Positions 54,492 through 64,000 of a stretch of DNA of 64,000 nucleotides are shown in pieces. The position numbers and the translations under genes were made by a program. Positions within the stretch are counted from its first letter, which is position 1; each line of letters opens with the position of its first letter. Source of the stretch: Martinezella calliandrae (GTDB lineage: Bacteria > Pseudomonadota > Alphaproteobacteria > Rhizobiales > Rhizobiaceae); NCBI RefSeq assembly GCF_030272695.1, contig NZ_JARFYN010000015.1:1-64000 (forward strand). The letters run 5' to 3'. The notes under the pieces are model-generated. The model was given only the letters and a program-made list of their open reading frames with translations. It was not told where the DNA came from and ran no database searches.

Positions 54492-56129
54492 TTATTGCTG
54501 GACGACGGCGGTGGGTACCGCCTCGATGTTGAAGGCGGCAGCGAGAAGCGCCTTGGTGTAATCCTCTTTAGGCGCGCGGAAAATCTCCGTTGACGAACCC
54601 TGCTCCACAACCTTGCCGAAGCGCATGACGATCAAATCGTTGGCAAGCGCCTTCACCACCTTCAGGTCGTGACTGATGAAGAGGTAGGCAAGATCATGGC
54701 GGCGCTGCAGGTCGCGAAGGAGATCGACCACCTGGGCCTGCACGCTCATGTCGAGCGCCGAGGTCGGCTCGTCCAGCATCACGAAACGCGGCTTCAGCAC
54801 CATGGCGCGGGCAATGGCGATACGCTGCCGCTGGCCGCCGGAGAATTCATGCGGGAAACGCCAGCGCGTCAATGGATCGAGACCCACCTCCTCCAGCGCC
54901 CAGCAGACGCGCTGATCGCGCTCTTCGGCCGACAGGGATTGCTCATGCACTTTAAGTCCCTCAGCAATGATTTCGCCAACCGACATGCGCGGGCTCAGCG
55001 ATCCATAGGGGTCCTGGAAAACGACCTGCAGCTGATTGCGCAGCGGCCGCATCTCCTTGAAGGAATAATTGGCGATATCCTTGCCGACAAAGCTTATGCG
55101 GCCTTTGGAAGAAATCAGACGAGCAAGCGCCAGGCCGAGCGTCGTCTTGCCGGAGCCGGACTCACCGACGACGCCGAGCGTTTGGCCGGCCCTGAGCCTC
55201 AGATCAATGCCGTCGACCGCCTTTACATGGTCGACCACCTTGCGCATCAGGCCGGCCTTGATCGGGAACCAGACTTTGATGTCGGAGCCTTCCATGACCA
55301 CGGGCTTGCTGATATCGCCCCTCGGCGGCTCGCCGCGCGGCTCGGCGGCAAGCAGATGGCGGGTATACTCATGCCGGGGATTTGCAAAGACCTCCTCGAC
55401 CGTGCCGGTTTCGACGATGCGGCCCTTGGTCATGACACAGACGCGATCGGCGAATTTGCGGACGATGCCGAGATCGTGGGTGATGAACAGCATCGACATG
55501 CCATGCGCACCCTTGAGGTCGCGCAGCAATTGGAGGATCTGCGCTTGTACCGTTACATCGAGCGCCGTTGTCGGCTCGTCGGCGATCAAGAGCTCTGGCC
55601 GGTTGGCTAGCGCCATGGCGATCATGACGCGCTGGCGCTGGCCGCCGGATAGCTCGTGCGGATACGCCTTGAGACGCTTTTCCGGCTCGCGGATGCCCAC
55701 CTGGTTCAGGAGATCGAGCGTGCGGCTGCGGGCCGCCGGGCCGACCACGCCCTGGTGCAGCCCCAGGATTTCGCCGATCTGCTTTTCGATGGAGTGAAGC
55801 GGATTGAGCGAGGTCATCGGCTCCTGGAAGATCATCGTGATGTCATTGCCACGGACGGCACGCAGCTCGCTATCGGACGCCTTCAGCAGGTCCTTGCCTT
55901 TAAACAGGATTTCGCCGGAGGGATGGCTGGCGGACGGATAGGGAAGCAGCTTCAGGATCGAGTTGGCCGACACGGATTTGCCGGACCCGGATTCGCCGAC
56001 CAGTGCTAGGACCTCGCCCTTGGCGATATCAAAGGATATGCCATCGACGGCGGTCGAAGTTTCGCCACCTTGGTGAAAGGCGACGGACAAATTGCGGACG
56101 GAGAGCAATGGGGTTGGGTTTCCGCTCAT
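54492..56129 (-). CDS. yejF: Peptide ABC transporter double ATPase YejF
   Basis: A 545-residue protein with two complete ABC cassettes. Walker A sites are [15 protein letters not shown] and [17 protein letters not shown], and signature motifs are [15 protein letters not shown] and [15 protein letters not shown]. It powers the YejAB(E) importer, in E. coli used for oligopeptides and microcin C. It overlaps yejE by four bases and is the last transporter gene. Confidence 0.93.
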   Translation of the reverse strand: MSGNPTPLLSVRNLSVAFHQGGETSTAVDGISFDIAKGEVLALVGESGSGKSVSANSILKLLPYPSASHPSGEILFKGKDLLKASDSELRAVRGNDITMIFQEPMTSLNPLHSIEKQIGEILGLHQGVVGPAARSRTLDLLNQVGIREPEKRLKAYPHELSGGQRQRVMIAMALANRPELLIADEPTTALDVTVQAQILQLLRDLKGAHGMSMLFITHDLGIVRKFADRVCVMTKGRIVETGTVEEVFANPRHEYTRHLLAAEPRGEPPRGDISKPVVMEGSDIKVWFPIKAGLMRKVVDHVKAVDGIDLRLRAGQTLGVVGESGSGKTTLGLALARLISSKGRISFVGKDIANYSFKEMRPLRNQLQVVFQDPYGSLSPRMSVGEIIAEGLKVHEQSLSAEERDQRVCWALEEVGLDPLTRWRFPHEFSGGQRQRIAIARAMVLKPRFVMLDEPTSALDMSVQAQVVDLLRDLQRRHDLAYLFISHDLKVVKALANDLIVMRFGKVVEQGSSTEIFRAPKEDYTKALLAAAFNIEAVPTAVVQQ

Positions 56130-57277
56130 CGGAACGTCTTCCTCGGATCGAATGCGTCGCGCACCGCCTCACCGATGAAGATCAGCAGCGACAGCATGAT
56201 CGACATCGTGAAGAAGGCGGAAAGGCCGAGCCAGGGGGCCTGCAGGTTGGATTTGCCCTGCGCGATCATCTCGCCAAGCGAGGGCGAGCCGGGAGGCATG
56301 CCGAAGCCCAGGAAGTCCAGCGAGGTCAGCGTCGTGATCGAGCCAGAGAGGATGAAGGGTACGAAGGTCAGGGTCGCGACCATCGCATTCGGCAGCAGGT
56401 GGCGATACATGATGGTGAGATTGTTGACGCCGAGCGCGCGGGCGGCTCGCACATATTCGAAATTGCGCGCTCGCAGGAATTCGGCACGGACAACACCGAC
56501 CAGGCCCACCCAGGAGAACAGAAGCAGGATGCCGAGAAGGATGAAGAAGCCGGGCGGCAGAACCGAAGCGATGATCAGCAGGATGTAGAGCACCGGCATC
56601 GAGGACCATATCTCGATGAAGCGCTGCAGGAGAAGGTCGGTCCAGCCGCCGAAATAACCCTGGATGGCGCCGGCGGCAACGCCGACGACCGCCGAGCAGA
56701 TGGTTAGCGCCAGACCGAATAACACTGATATGCGGAAGCCATAGATCATGCGCGCCAGTACATCGCGCGCCTGATCGTCCGTGCCGAGCCAATTGAGATT
56801 GCTCAAAGTGCAATTCGGATCGGCGGCACCCTTTTCATAGCCGGAGCATCGCTGTTCCTTGCTCATCAACCAGAAAGGCGGGGTCGGGGCAGACATTCCT
56901 TTCGGAAGATTCGAATTGGCGGTCTGATAGGAATAGTGGATCGGCGGCCAGATCATCCAGCCATTGGTGTTGATCTCGTCCCTGATATCTTGTGCGCGAT
57001 AATCCGTCTGCGCGAGGAAGCCGCCGAACCTTTCCTCGGGGTAGTCGATGAAGACCGGCATCAGGATCTCGCCCTTGTAGGAAACGAGAATCGGCCGGTC
57101 GTTGGCGATGAATTCTGCTCCAAGGCTGAGAACGAACAGAATCAGGAACAGCCAGAGGGACCAGTAACCGCGACTGTTCGCCTTGAAATTCTGCCAGCGG
57201 CGAACGTTGGTCGGGGAAAAGAGGCCCCGGCGCGGCGGCTTTATCGTTGTCGGGGTTGACTTGGTTGCTGCATCCAT
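56126..57277 (-). CDS. yejE: Peptide ABC transporter permease YejE
   Basis: A 383-residue permease, started at ATG 57277, which overlaps the yejB stop. It has a long N-terminal cytoplasmic part with the basic [10 protein letters not shown]-like stretch, a first helix, and a periplasmic segment of about 120 residues before the core helices. The coupling loop is [20 protein letters not shown], and the end has [16 protein letters not shown] much longer frame extends upstream but is only antisense to yejB. Confidence 0.92.
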   Translation of the reverse strand: MDAATKSTPTTIKPPRRGLFSPTNVRRWQNFKANSRGYWSLWLFLILFVLSLGAEFIANDRPILVSYKGEILMPVFIDYPEERFGGFLAQTDYRAQDIRDEINTNGWMIWPPIHYSYQTANSNLPKGMSAPTPPFWLMSKEQRCSGYEKGAADPNCTLSNLNWLGTDDQARDVLARMIYGFRISVLFGLALTICSAVVGVAAGAIQGYFGGWTDLLLQRFIEIWSSMPVLYILLIIASVLPPGFFILLGILLLFSWVGLVGVVRAEFLRARNFEYVRAARALGVNNLTIMYRHLLPNAMVATLTFVPFILSGSITTLTSLDFLGFGMPPGSPSLGEMIAQGKSNLQAPWLGLSAFFTMSIMLSLLIFIGEAVRDAFDPRKTFR

Positions 57278-58368
57278 CAGACATCCCTCCGCTCGAAATC
57301 GATACGCGGGTCGATCCAGGTATAGATCAGGTCCGAAATCAGGCCGACGACAAGGCCCAGCAACGAGAAGATATAAAGCGTCGCAAAAACGATCGGATAA
57401 TCGCGTTGGACGACGGAGAGGTAGCTGAGGCGGCCGAGACCATCGAGCGAGAAGATGTTCTCGATCAGCAGCGAGCCGGTGAAGAAAGCGGAGATGAAAG
57501 CGCCAGGGAAACCGGCAATGACGATGAGCATGGCATTGCGGAAGACATGGCCGTAAAGAACCCGCCGCTCGCTCAGCCCCTTGGCGCGGGCCGTGATGAC
57601 ATATTGCTTCTTGATCTCCTCGATGAAGGAATTCTTGGTCAACAGCGTCGTGGTGGCAAAGGCGGCGAGCGACAGCGAAATCAGCGGCAGGACAAGGTGC
57701 CATAGATAGTCGATGATCTTCTGCCACCAACTGAGATCGGAAAAATTGTCGGAGACAAGGCCGCGGAGCGGAAACCAATCGAAGAAGGAGCCGCCTGCGA
57801 AAAGCACGATCAGCATGATGCCGAAGAGGAAGCTTGGAACGGCGTAGCCGATGATGATGACACCTGATGTCCAGACATCGAAGGTCGATCCATCCTGTAT
57901 CGCCTTGCGAATGCCGAGCGGGATGGAGATGGCGTAGGAAAAAATCAGGATCCAGATACCGAGCGAGATCGACACCGGCAGCTTCTGCCCGATGAGATCG
58001 ATCACCGTCGTATTGCGGAAGAAGCTTTCGCCGAAATCGAAGCGGATATAGTTCCACATCATCTGGCCGAAGCGCTCGAGCGGCGGCTTGTCGAAGCCGA
58101 ACTGCTTGTCGAGCTTGGCGATCAGCTCCGGATCGAGCCCCTGGGCGCCGCGATATTTCGAACTACTGTCATCGGCGGCCTGCTGGCCGAGCAGATCTGT
58201 GCCGCCCGAGAGGCGGCCGGTAGCATTGTCGGCCTGGCCGGTCAACTGCGCGATGACCTGCTCGACGGGGCCACCGGGCGCAAATTGCACGATGGTAAAG
58301 GAGATCGCCATGATGCCGATGATGGTCGGGATCATCAGCAGCAGACGTCTGAGTATATAGGCGCCCAT
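57277..58368 (-). CDS. yejB: Peptide ABC transporter permease YejB
   Basis: A 363-residue DppB-type permease. A first helix ([20 protein letters not shown]) is followed by [18 protein letters not shown] and a long periplasmic loop. The coupling region is [21 protein letters not shown] followed by [16 protein letters not shown] 58368 lies 172 bases after the yejA end. It pairs with YejE. Confidence 0.93.
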   Translation of the reverse strand: MGAYILRRLLLMIPTIIGIMAISFTIVQFAPGGPVEQVIAQLTGQADNATGRLSGGTDLLGQQAADDSSSKYRGAQGLDPELIAKLDKQFGFDKPPLERFGQMMWNYIRFDFGESFFRNTTVIDLIGQKLPVSISLGIWILIFSYAISIPLGIRKAIQDGSTFDVWTSGVIIIGYAVPSFLFGIMLIVLFAGGSFFDWFPLRGLVSDNFSDLSWWQKIIDYLWHLVLPLISLSLAAFATTTLLTKNSFIEEIKKQYVITARAKGLSERRVLYGHVFRNAMLIVIAGFPGAFISAFFTGSLLIENIFSLDGLGRLSYLSVVQRDYPIVFATLYIFSLLGLVVGLISDLIYTWIDPRIDFERRDV

Positions 58369-58540
58369 CAGCCCGTCACTCCCTCATCGAGGAATATGCC
58401 TGCTCTCGCCTCAACCCATCTGTCGTTCAAGTCGCTTGTTCCCTTCGGCCGGATACAGCCGGCGCAGTCATTTCATGCTGAAATTGCCGAATCGGCATCG
58501 CGCATTTGGAGCCCAGCCTGTTCATCATTGCAAGAGCCGC

Positions 58541-60382
58541 TCACTTGCCCGCGTTCTTCGACCACCATGTCTCGGGAAAGCCCATCGAATATTCTGGAAG
58601 GTTGGCTGGATGTTCGAATTTGTCCCAATAGGCGATGTGGAAGCTGGTGGCATAGAACAGCGGAACGACATAGTGGTGGGCCAGCAGCACGCGGTCGAGC
58701 GCCTTCGCCGAGGCATCTTTCTCGGCAACGTTCTTGGCAAGGATGACCTTGGTGATCAGCGCATCAATGCCGGGATCGACGATGCCGGCATAGTTGCGGG
58801 AGCCTTGGCGGTTGGCGGAAGACGAACCCCACATGTCGATCTGTTCGTTGCCCGGATTGAGTGTCTGGGCCCAAACACTCCAGATCATGTCATAGTCGAA
58901 GCTGCGGACGCGATTGATATATTGCGATGAATCGACCGTTCTCACCCGTGCGTCGATGCCAATTTTCTTCAGGTTCTGCACATAAGGCAGCACCCACTTT
59001 TCCACGAAGGGGCTGCCGAGAAGGATCTCGATGGTAAAGGGCTGTCCGGTCTTTGCGTTGACCATCTGGTTGCCCTTGATGACATAGCCCGCATCCTTGA
59101 GAAGTGCGATCGCCTTACGAAGATTGTCGCGAGACTTCTGCGGATCGCCTCCTACAGGATTGCTGTACGGGGTCGTAAAGACCTCGGGCGGCACCTTGTC
59201 CTTGATCTCGTTCAGAATATTCAGCTCTTCCCCCTCGGGTAGGCCGGAGGACGCAAGCTTGGTGCCGAAGAAATAGCTGTCGTCGCGCCGATACACGCCA
59301 TAGGCGACCGTGCGGTTGATCTCCTCGAAATCGAAGGCATAGTTGAGCGCTTCGCGTACCCGCTGGTCCTTGAACTGATCACGGCGCATGTTCGGAACCA
59401 GAGCCTGCATCACGCCCGTCGCGCGCAGCGGATTGGGCAAGTCTTCGCGCTTGATGCGGCCATCCTTGGCAGCGGGGAAATCATAGCCCGTTACCCAACG
59501 GCTGGCCATGTTGTCCTGCCAGAAATCAACGTTGCCGCCGCGAAAGCCTTCGAATTCCACATCGTCGTCGCCGTAATAGGCGTAGGAGATCACTCCGAAA
59601 TTGTTCTCGCCGACGTTCACGGGCAGGTTCTTGGCCCAATAGTCGTCCCGCAACTCATAGCGGATGGTCGAGCCTGGGGCGACGGCCGCGATCTTATAGG
59701 GGCCGGAGCCCATGACCGGCTCCAGTGTCGTGCGCGAAATATCACGCGGCTTTCCGTCCGGCCCGGTGCCTTCCCACCAATGTTTCGGCACGATGGGAAG
59801 AAGCTGCCCCAGGATGAACGGCAGTTCGCGATTATTCTTCGCGTCGAATGTGAAGGTCACATCGCGGTCGCCGGTCTTTTCAGCCCGCAACACGTGCGCG
59901 TAGTAGCTCGTCATAAATGGATTGAGTTCTTTGCCCTTCTCGAAGCTGAAGATCACATCTTCGGGGGTCACCGGCGTTCCGTCGGCCCATTTCGCCTCCG
60001 CCCGCAACCGGAACGTCGCCTTCGATATGTCGTCCGGATAGGATACGCCTTCCGCCAGCAGCCCATAGGACGAGGCGACCTCGTCGTCGGCCGATTTCAG
60101 CAAGGTGTCGAACACCAGTCCTATGCCGGTGACGGGGTTGCCCTTCAATAGAAGGGGATTGAGCGTGTCGAACGTGCCGTTGCTCGAAAGCTTCAGCTCG
60201 CCGCCCTTCGGCGCGTTGGGATTGACATAGTCGAAATGCTTGAAGCCAGGTTGGTATTTCAAGTCACCGAGAATGGCCGTCCCGATCCTGAACTGCGGCT
60301 CGTCGGCGTGGGACGGCGCCGGCAGGGCCAGCAGGCACAAAAGAGAAACAACCAAGCCTGCTTTCAAACGCGACAATGCCAT
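58541..60382 (-). CDS. yejA: Peptide-binding protein YejA
   Basis: A 613-residue family 5 periplasmic binding protein. The signal peptide runs from ATG 60382 (MALSRLKAGLVVSLLCLLAL) to near PSHADEP. GAGGA precedes that ATG; an in-frame start 12 codons upstream would come before the signal. Family features are FKHFDYVNPNAPKGGELKLS and YSFEKGKELNPF-like segments and a C-terminal GSRNYAGIVDPGIDALI. It delivers peptides to YejBEF. Confidence 0.93.
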   Translation of the reverse strand: MALSRLKAGLVVSLLCLLALPAPSHADEPQFRIGTAILGDLKYQPGFKHFDYVNPNAPKGGELKLSSNGTFDTLNPLLLKGNPVTGIGLVFDTLLKSADDEVASSYGLLAEGVSYPDDISKATFRLRAEAKWADGTPVTPEDVIFSFEKGKELNPFMTSYYAHVLRAEKTGDRDVTFTFDAKNNRELPFILGQLLPIVPKHWWEGTGPDGKPRDISRTTLEPVMGSGPYKIAAVAPGSTIRYELRDDYWAKNLPVNVGENNFGVISYAYYGDDDVEFEGFRGGNVDFWQDNMASRWVTGYDFPAAKDGRIKREDLPNPLRATGVMQALVPNMRRDQFKDQRVREALNYAFDFEEINRTVAYGVYRRDDSYFFGTKLASSGLPEGEELNILNEIKDKVPPEVFTTPYSNPVGGDPQKSRDNLRKAIALLKDAGYVIKGNQMVNAKTGQPFTIEILLGSPFVEKWVLPYVQNLKKIGIDARVRTVDSSQYINRVRSFDYDMIWSVWAQTLNPGNEQIDMWGSSSANRQGSRNYAGIVDPGIDALITKVILAKNVAEKDASAKALDRVLLAHHYVVPLFYATSFHIAYWDKFEHPANLPEYSMGFPETWWSKNAGK

Positions 60383-60492
60383 CAATGGTCCTCTGATGAT
60401 GTGGTTGGAATCAAGCATAGGCTAAATGAGGGCGAAAAACAGGACGGAATTGCTCATCTCTTCGCGAACCGGCCGATTTCCGTTCCCTGAAA

Positions 60493-61128
60493 TCAGGCCT
60501 TTGCCGCCGCTTCTTCGAGGCGCTTGCGCAGCATCAGGCGCAATTCGCGAACAAGGCGCCGATCTGAAGCCGCTTCCGGCTCGTTGGCGGCGACGACCGC
60601 TATGCGTAGCAGTTCGAGAACGATCGCCGACATCAAGACTACGTCGTCCGTGATCGGTGGCTCGGCCCGCCGCAGGATGGCGGAAATCAGCGCCTTCAGC
60701 TCCGCTCGCGAACGCATCTTGCGATCCTTCGGCACGTCGCGGCGGGTCGCAAGCACCGGATATTCCGGAAACTCTTTGATGAAAGCCCCGAGCCTATCGA
60801 AGATCGCCTCGCCGCTATCGGCAGCAGAACGGCCGCCGCTCTTTTCCGCGATGTCCTGAAGCACCGCTTTCAGCCGCTCAAGCCGATCGATATGCAGCGC
60901 TTCGGCGAGCAGCGGCTTGGTGGGAAAGAATTGATAGAGCGAGCCAATCGACGAGTGCGCTTCAGCGGCGATCTCCGTCATCGTCGCGGCGTCATAGCCC
61001 TTCTGAACAAAGATTTTCGCCGCCGCTTCCAAAAGAACAGCAACGCGATCACGACCGCGGCGACGCTTTGGAATACGCGTCTGCGGCTCCTCGCTTGATT
61101 TTTGCGAGGATTCTCTCATATTTGTCAT
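60493..61128 (-). CDS. TetR family transcriptional regulator
   Basis: A 211-residue regulator. A basic N-terminal tail is followed by the TetR helix-turn-helix: RVAVLLEAAAKIFVQKGYDA, then TMTEIAAEAHSSIGSLYQFF. The C-terminal ligand domain is diverse. It is divergent from the isochorismatase-like gene, and two operator-like repeats lie between and across its start codon, which suggests control of both genes and of itself. Confidence 0.88.
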   Translation of the reverse strand: MTNMRESSQKSSEEPQTRIPKRRRGRDRVAVLLEAAAKIFVQKGYDAATMTEIAAEAHSSIGSLYQFFPTKPLLAEALHIDRLERLKAVLQDIAEKSGGRSAADSGEAIFDRLGAFIKEFPEYPVLATRRDVPKDRKMRSRAELKALISAILRRAEPPITDDVVLMSAIVLELLRIAVVAANEPEAASDRRLVRELRLMLRKRLEEAAAKA

Positions 61129-61147
61129 TGTGAGGATACCCTCATAT
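61104..61147. promoter_or_regulatory. Two operator-like direct repeats for the TetR regulator
   Basis: GCGAGGATTCTCTCATAT (61104-61121) and GTGAGGATACCCTCATAT (61130-61147) share GAGGAT-N-C-N-CTCATAT and are each nearly palindromic around GAGG-N4-CTC. Their centres are 26 bases apart. The first overlaps the start of the tetR coding frame. Confidence 0.55.
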
Positions 61148-61163
61148 ATTCCGGAGCCCCCTG

Positions 61164-61733
61164 ATGCCTCTTTACGATCCCCAAACTACCGCACTCATCT
61201 CCATCGATCTGCAGGGCCTTGTTCTCAGCCGCCCGCTCGCACCCCACTCTGCGCAGCAGATCGTCGAGAACACGGCCGCCATCGCCAGGAAACTGAAAGC
61301 CGACGGCGGAACCACAGTCTTTGTGACCGTTGGATTTTCCTCAGACTATGCTGACGCTGTCAACCAGCCTGTGGACGAAAGCTTCAGCTTTCCGGAGGGA
61401 GGTTTGCCGCCAGCTGCTCTGGCAGCCCCTGCCCAAATTGCTGCGATGACGCCTGACGTCGCCATCGTAAAGCGCCAATGGAGCGCCTTTTACGGCACCG
61501 AACTCGACCTGCAATTGCGCCGCCGCGGCGTCAAAACGGTGATCCTCACGGGTGTCGCGACCAATTTCGGTGTCGAATCAACAATTCGCGATGCCTACGC
61601 AGCCAATTATGCCGTCCTCGTCGCCGAGGACGCGGTGACGACCTTTTCGCAGGAAATGCAGGATTTCGCCTGCACAAAGGTGTTGCCGCGGCTATCACGC
61701 ATCCGCAAGACGGCGGAAATTCTGGCCAACTGA
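61164..61733 (+). CDS. Isochorismatase-like protein without the catalytic Cys
   Basis: A 189-residue isochorismatase-fold protein. The Asp is in LISIDLQGLVLS and the Lys in IVKRQWSAFYGT, but the loop that normally holds the nucleophile Cys reads GVATNFGVESTIRDAY, with Gly in its place. Gly also occupies this position in isochorismatase EntB and in YecD-like proteins. It is divergent from the TetR gene and likely its target. Substrate unknown. Confidence 0.87.
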   Translation: MPLYDPQTTALISIDLQGLVLSRPLAPHSAQQIVENTAAIARKLKADGGTTVFVTVGFSSDYADAVNQPVDESFSFPEGGLPPAALAAPAQIAAMTPDVAIVKRQWSAFYGTELDLQLRRRGVKTVILTGVATNFGVESTIRDAYAANYAVLVAEDAVTTFSQEMQDFACTKVLPRLSRIRKTAEILAN

Positions 61734-61877
61734 TCATGCGCTTAGCGGTCCGGGCAGGCAAAATGCGGCGGTTCATTAGCATCAAGCGATAGAACACGGA
61801 TTCACCAAAATCGCCTTTCAAGGTAGATTGGCGCGGAAATCATTTCGGCCACCGCCGACAGCCATTCAAGGAACCAC

Positions 61878-62924
61878 ATGATTCCCCTCCTGGTTCGGAC
61901 CCTCAACACCCTCAGCAAATATGCCCTCGCCGCGACGATCGGCGCGGGTCTCGTCAGTAGCGAGGGAGCGGCACAGCAAGTGACCCCGACGCCAGGCAGC
62001 GCCAAAGCAATTTTCGGGGCTGTGACACTGCCCACCCAGGGACCGCCGCTATCGATCGGCTTCTACGCCAAGGGCTGCCTTTCCGGGGCCGTGGCGCTGC
62101 CGGCCGATGGACCGACCTGGCAGGCAATGCGCCTGTCGCGCAACCGCCGGTGGGGACGGCCGGAGATGATCGCGCTCATCGAACGCCTGTCGCGCGACGC
62201 CGCCAAATATGACGGCTGGCCGGGTCTTCTGGTGGGCGACATCTCACAGCCGCGCGGCGGGCCGATGTTCAACGGCCATGCCTCGCATCAGATCGGTCTC
62301 GACGCGGATGTCTGGCTGACGCCGATGCCGGCGCGGACGCTGACCACGGCCGAGCGCGAAAGCCTGCCTTTCACCACCATGCTCGAAAAGAACAAGTTCC
62401 TGACGGTCGACGACAAGGTTTGGACCACATCGCGCGCCCGCCTCCTTATGCGCGCCGCCAGCTATCCCGAAGTCGAACGCATTTTCGTCAATCCGGCAAT
62501 CAAGAAGAAAATGTGCGAGACTTGGACTGGCGACCGCGCCAATCTCGGCAAGCTTCGCCCGGAATACGGCCATGACTCACATTTCCATATCCGCCTCCGT
62601 TGCCCCACCGGTTCCGCCGGCTGCAAGCCACAGCCACCTGTTGCCGCCGGCGATGGCTGCGACAAGCCGCTCGCCTGGTGGTTTACGCCCGAGCCGTGGG
62701 CCAAGCCGAAGCCCGGTGCAAAGCCACCGGCAAAGCCGCGCGAGGTCATGGTTTCCGATCTGCCGAAGGCCTGCCAGACGGTGCTCGACGCATCTCCCGT
62801 CGCCTCGGCCGCTGTGGCTACCTTCGGCGCCAAGGCCGCTGCGGGGCCGGCCGCTACCAGCGCAATACCGGTTTCCAGCGCCGGAACAGGCAGCACACCG
62901 CCCGACAGCATCCCGCAGCAGTAA
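61878..62924 (+). CDS. mepA: Penicillin-insensitive murein endopeptidase
   Basis: A 348-residue exported zinc peptidase that cuts D-alanyl-meso-diaminopimelate cross-links in peptidoglycan. After a signal peptide (about residues 1-33) the LAS-type metal ligands appear: FNGHASHQIGLDADVWLTP and the C-terminal YGHDSHFHIRLRC. A Cys-containing GYGxxxGC-like region near FYAKGCLSG follows the signal. The last 60 residues are an Ala/Pro-rich extension beyond the E. coli length. Confidence 0.9.
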   Translation: MIPLLVRTLNTLSKYALAATIGAGLVSSEGAAQQVTPTPGSAKAIFGAVTLPTQGPPLSIGFYAKGCLSGAVALPADGPTWQAMRLSRNRRWGRPEMIALIERLSRDAAKYDGWPGLLVGDISQPRGGPMFNGHASHQIGLDADVWLTPMPARTLTTAERESLPFTTMLEKNKFLTVDDKVWTTSRARLLMRAASYPEVERIFVNPAIKKKMCETWTGDRANLGKLRPEYGHDSHFHIRLRCPTGSAGCKPQPPVAAGDGCDKPLAWWFTPEPWAKPKPGAKPPAKPREVMVSDLPKACQTVLDASPVASAAVATFGAKAAAGPAATSAIPVSSAGTGSTPPDSIPQQ

Positions 62925-63045
62925 TGGCGGCAGGGCCGTTGCAACCGGCTTGACCCGTCTTTCAAAGGGGTGATTCTTGGTATAGAAGGCGGATAAATCG
63001 ATTATAGGTCTATTGCGTTAAAAGTCTGGGGCGGAGTGGGAGTTC

Positions 63046-63426
63046 ATGGCCGGCGGCAAATGCATCGCGCTGATCGCGCATGATCAGAAGAAGGATGCAA
63101 TGGCGGAATTTGCGCGCCGCAATCAGGATTCGCTCGCGGATTCGCATATCGTTGCCACCGGCACCACCGGCGGTCGCGTCCTCGATGTTTGCCCCGGCCT
63201 CAAAGTCACCCGCATGAAAAGCGGTCCGCTCGGTGGCGATCAGCAGATCGGCGCCATGATCGCGACCGGCGAGATCGATATGCTCGTCTTCTTCATCGAC
63301 CCGCTCACCCCGATGCCACACGATGTCGACGTCAAGGCATTGACGCGGCTGGCCGTTCTCTATGACATTCCAATGGCTCTCAACGAAGCCACCGCAAAAC
63401 GCCTGATCAAAACACTGAACCATTAA
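63046..63426 (+). CDS. mgsA: Methylglyoxal synthase
   Basis: A 126-residue enzyme that turns dihydroxyacetone phosphate into methylglyoxal and phosphate. The phosphate loop ATGTTGGRV and the catalytic region [20 protein letters not shown] with the following [18 protein letters not shown] are clear. It is slightly shorter than the E. coli enzyme. It is followed 33 bases later by glk, a glycolytic neighbour. Confidence 0.95.
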   Translation: MAGGKCIALIAHDQKKDAMAEFARRNQDSLADSHIVATGTTGGRVLDVCPGLKVTRMKSGPLGGDQQIGAMIATGEIDMLVFFIDPLTPMPHDVDVKALTRLAVLYDIPMALNEATAKRLIKTLNH

Positions 63427-63459
63427 TCCGCCTTACGGCGGCTGACCACGGACCTCGCC

Positions 63460-64000
63460 ATGCCCAAGCTCAATCACAGCGAAGCCCCTATGCCCTTTCC
63501 TATCCTGATCGGCGATATCGGGGGAACCAACGCGCGCTTTTCCATCCTCGTCGATGCCTATGCAGAGCCAAAGTATTTCCCGAATGTGCAAACCGCCGAT
63601 TTCGAGACGATCGACGAGGCGATTCAACAGGGCGTCCTCGACAAGACCTCAATAAAGCCGCGTTCGGCGATCCTTGCCATGGCCGGGCCGGTTCGGGGCG
63701 ATGAAATTCCGCTGACCAATTGCGACTGGGTGATCCGCCCGAACACCATGATCGCCAATCTCGGCCTCGAGGACGTGCTCATCATCAATGATTTCGAAGC
63801 CCAGGCGTTGGCGATCGCTGGCGTGTCCGAGGAGCATCGTGCGACCGTCGGCGAAACATCGGAAGACATGATCGCCTCTCGCGCGGTACTCGGGCCGGGC
63901 ACCGGCCTCGGCGTCGCCGGCCTCATCCATGCCCAGCATACCTGGATCCCCGTGCCGGGCGAGGGCGGACATATCGATCTCGGACCGCGCAGCCCGCGTG
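63460..64000 (+). CDS. glk: Glucokinase (partial, runs off the window)
   Basis: The frame from ATG 63460 is open for 180 codons to the window end. It encodes the start of a ROK-independent hexokinase-type glucokinase: [20 protein letters not shown] for phosphate binding, [19 protein letters not shown], then [15 protein letters not shown] with the catalytic Asp and [13 protein letters not shown]. It phosphorylates glucose to glucose 6-phosphate. Pairing with mgsA is common in Rhizobiaceae. Confidence 0.93.
   Translation, partial: MPKLNHSEAPMPFPILIGDIGGTNARFSILVDAYAEPKYFPNVQTADFETIDEAIQQGVLDKTSIKPRSAILAMAGPVRGDEIPLTNCDWVIRPNTMIANLGLEDVLIINDFEAQALAIAGVSEEHRATVGETSEDMIASRAVLGPGTGLGVAGLIHAQHTWIPVPGEGGHIDLGPRSPR

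Noticed and set aside
1-64000. Mobile elements, CRISPR arrays, prophage, restriction or toxin-antitoxin systems
   Set aside because: No transposase, integrase, repeat-spacer array or such genes were seen, and the one tRNA gene has no integrase next to it.

Overview
The window is chromosomal DNA from an alphaproteobacterium of the Rhizobiaceae, most likely Rhizobium. This rests on the Tad/Cpa pilus locus, a BMP-type nucleoside transporter joined to deo genes, alphaproteobacterial YejABEF, high-GC coding sequence and rhizobial intergenic palindromes. Identification is from sequence reading only. I see no phage, insertion sequence, CRISPR array or rRNA; there is one tRNA-Ser.

Region 1 (1-14.1 kb) looks like amino-compound and peptide scavenging. 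It holds a fused kinase / degenerate M23 / class III PLP enzyme (988-3915), a TTG-started S58 aminopeptidase, a family 5 peptide-type ABC importer without its ATPases, an amidase, an NlpC/P60 hydrolase, a MarR regulator and an M17 leucyl aminopeptidase.

Region 2 (14.2-27.2 kb) is the Tad (Flp) pilus locus. A TadD-like lipoprotein and a LysE exporter precede a minus-strand block reading pilin-pilin-cpaA-cpaB-cpaC-cpaD-cpaE-tadA-tadB-tadC. A stand-alone secretin-N-domain protein and two TadE-like pseudopilins are divergent from it on the plus strand.

Region 3 (27.3-39.3 kb) is a nucleoside salvage island: deoB-add-upp on the plus strand converges on a minus-strand operon encoding a BMP-family ABC nucleoside importer followed by cdd-punA-deoC-deoA. 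Together they import nucleosides and split them into base plus (deoxy)ribose phosphate. A hairpin sits between the binding-protein gene and the rest of the operon.

Region 4 (39.3-53.5 kb) is mixed accessory material: an NmrA-like protein, an AraC regulator, tRNA-Ser(GGA), an AHSA1/ArsR pair with two matching operator-like palindromes, a TauE/SafE pseudogene with two frameshifts, an alpha/beta hydrolase, an Old Yellow Enzyme/SDR pair, an aldo-keto reductase, a large MscS channel, a DUF1444-like protein, a Sel1 remnant and pncB.

Region 5 (53.5-64 kb) holds a GhrA-like reductase and the yejABEF peptide importer, then a TetR regulator divergent from an isochorismatase-like protein across two operator-like repeats, then mepA, mgsA and the start of glk, which runs off the window.
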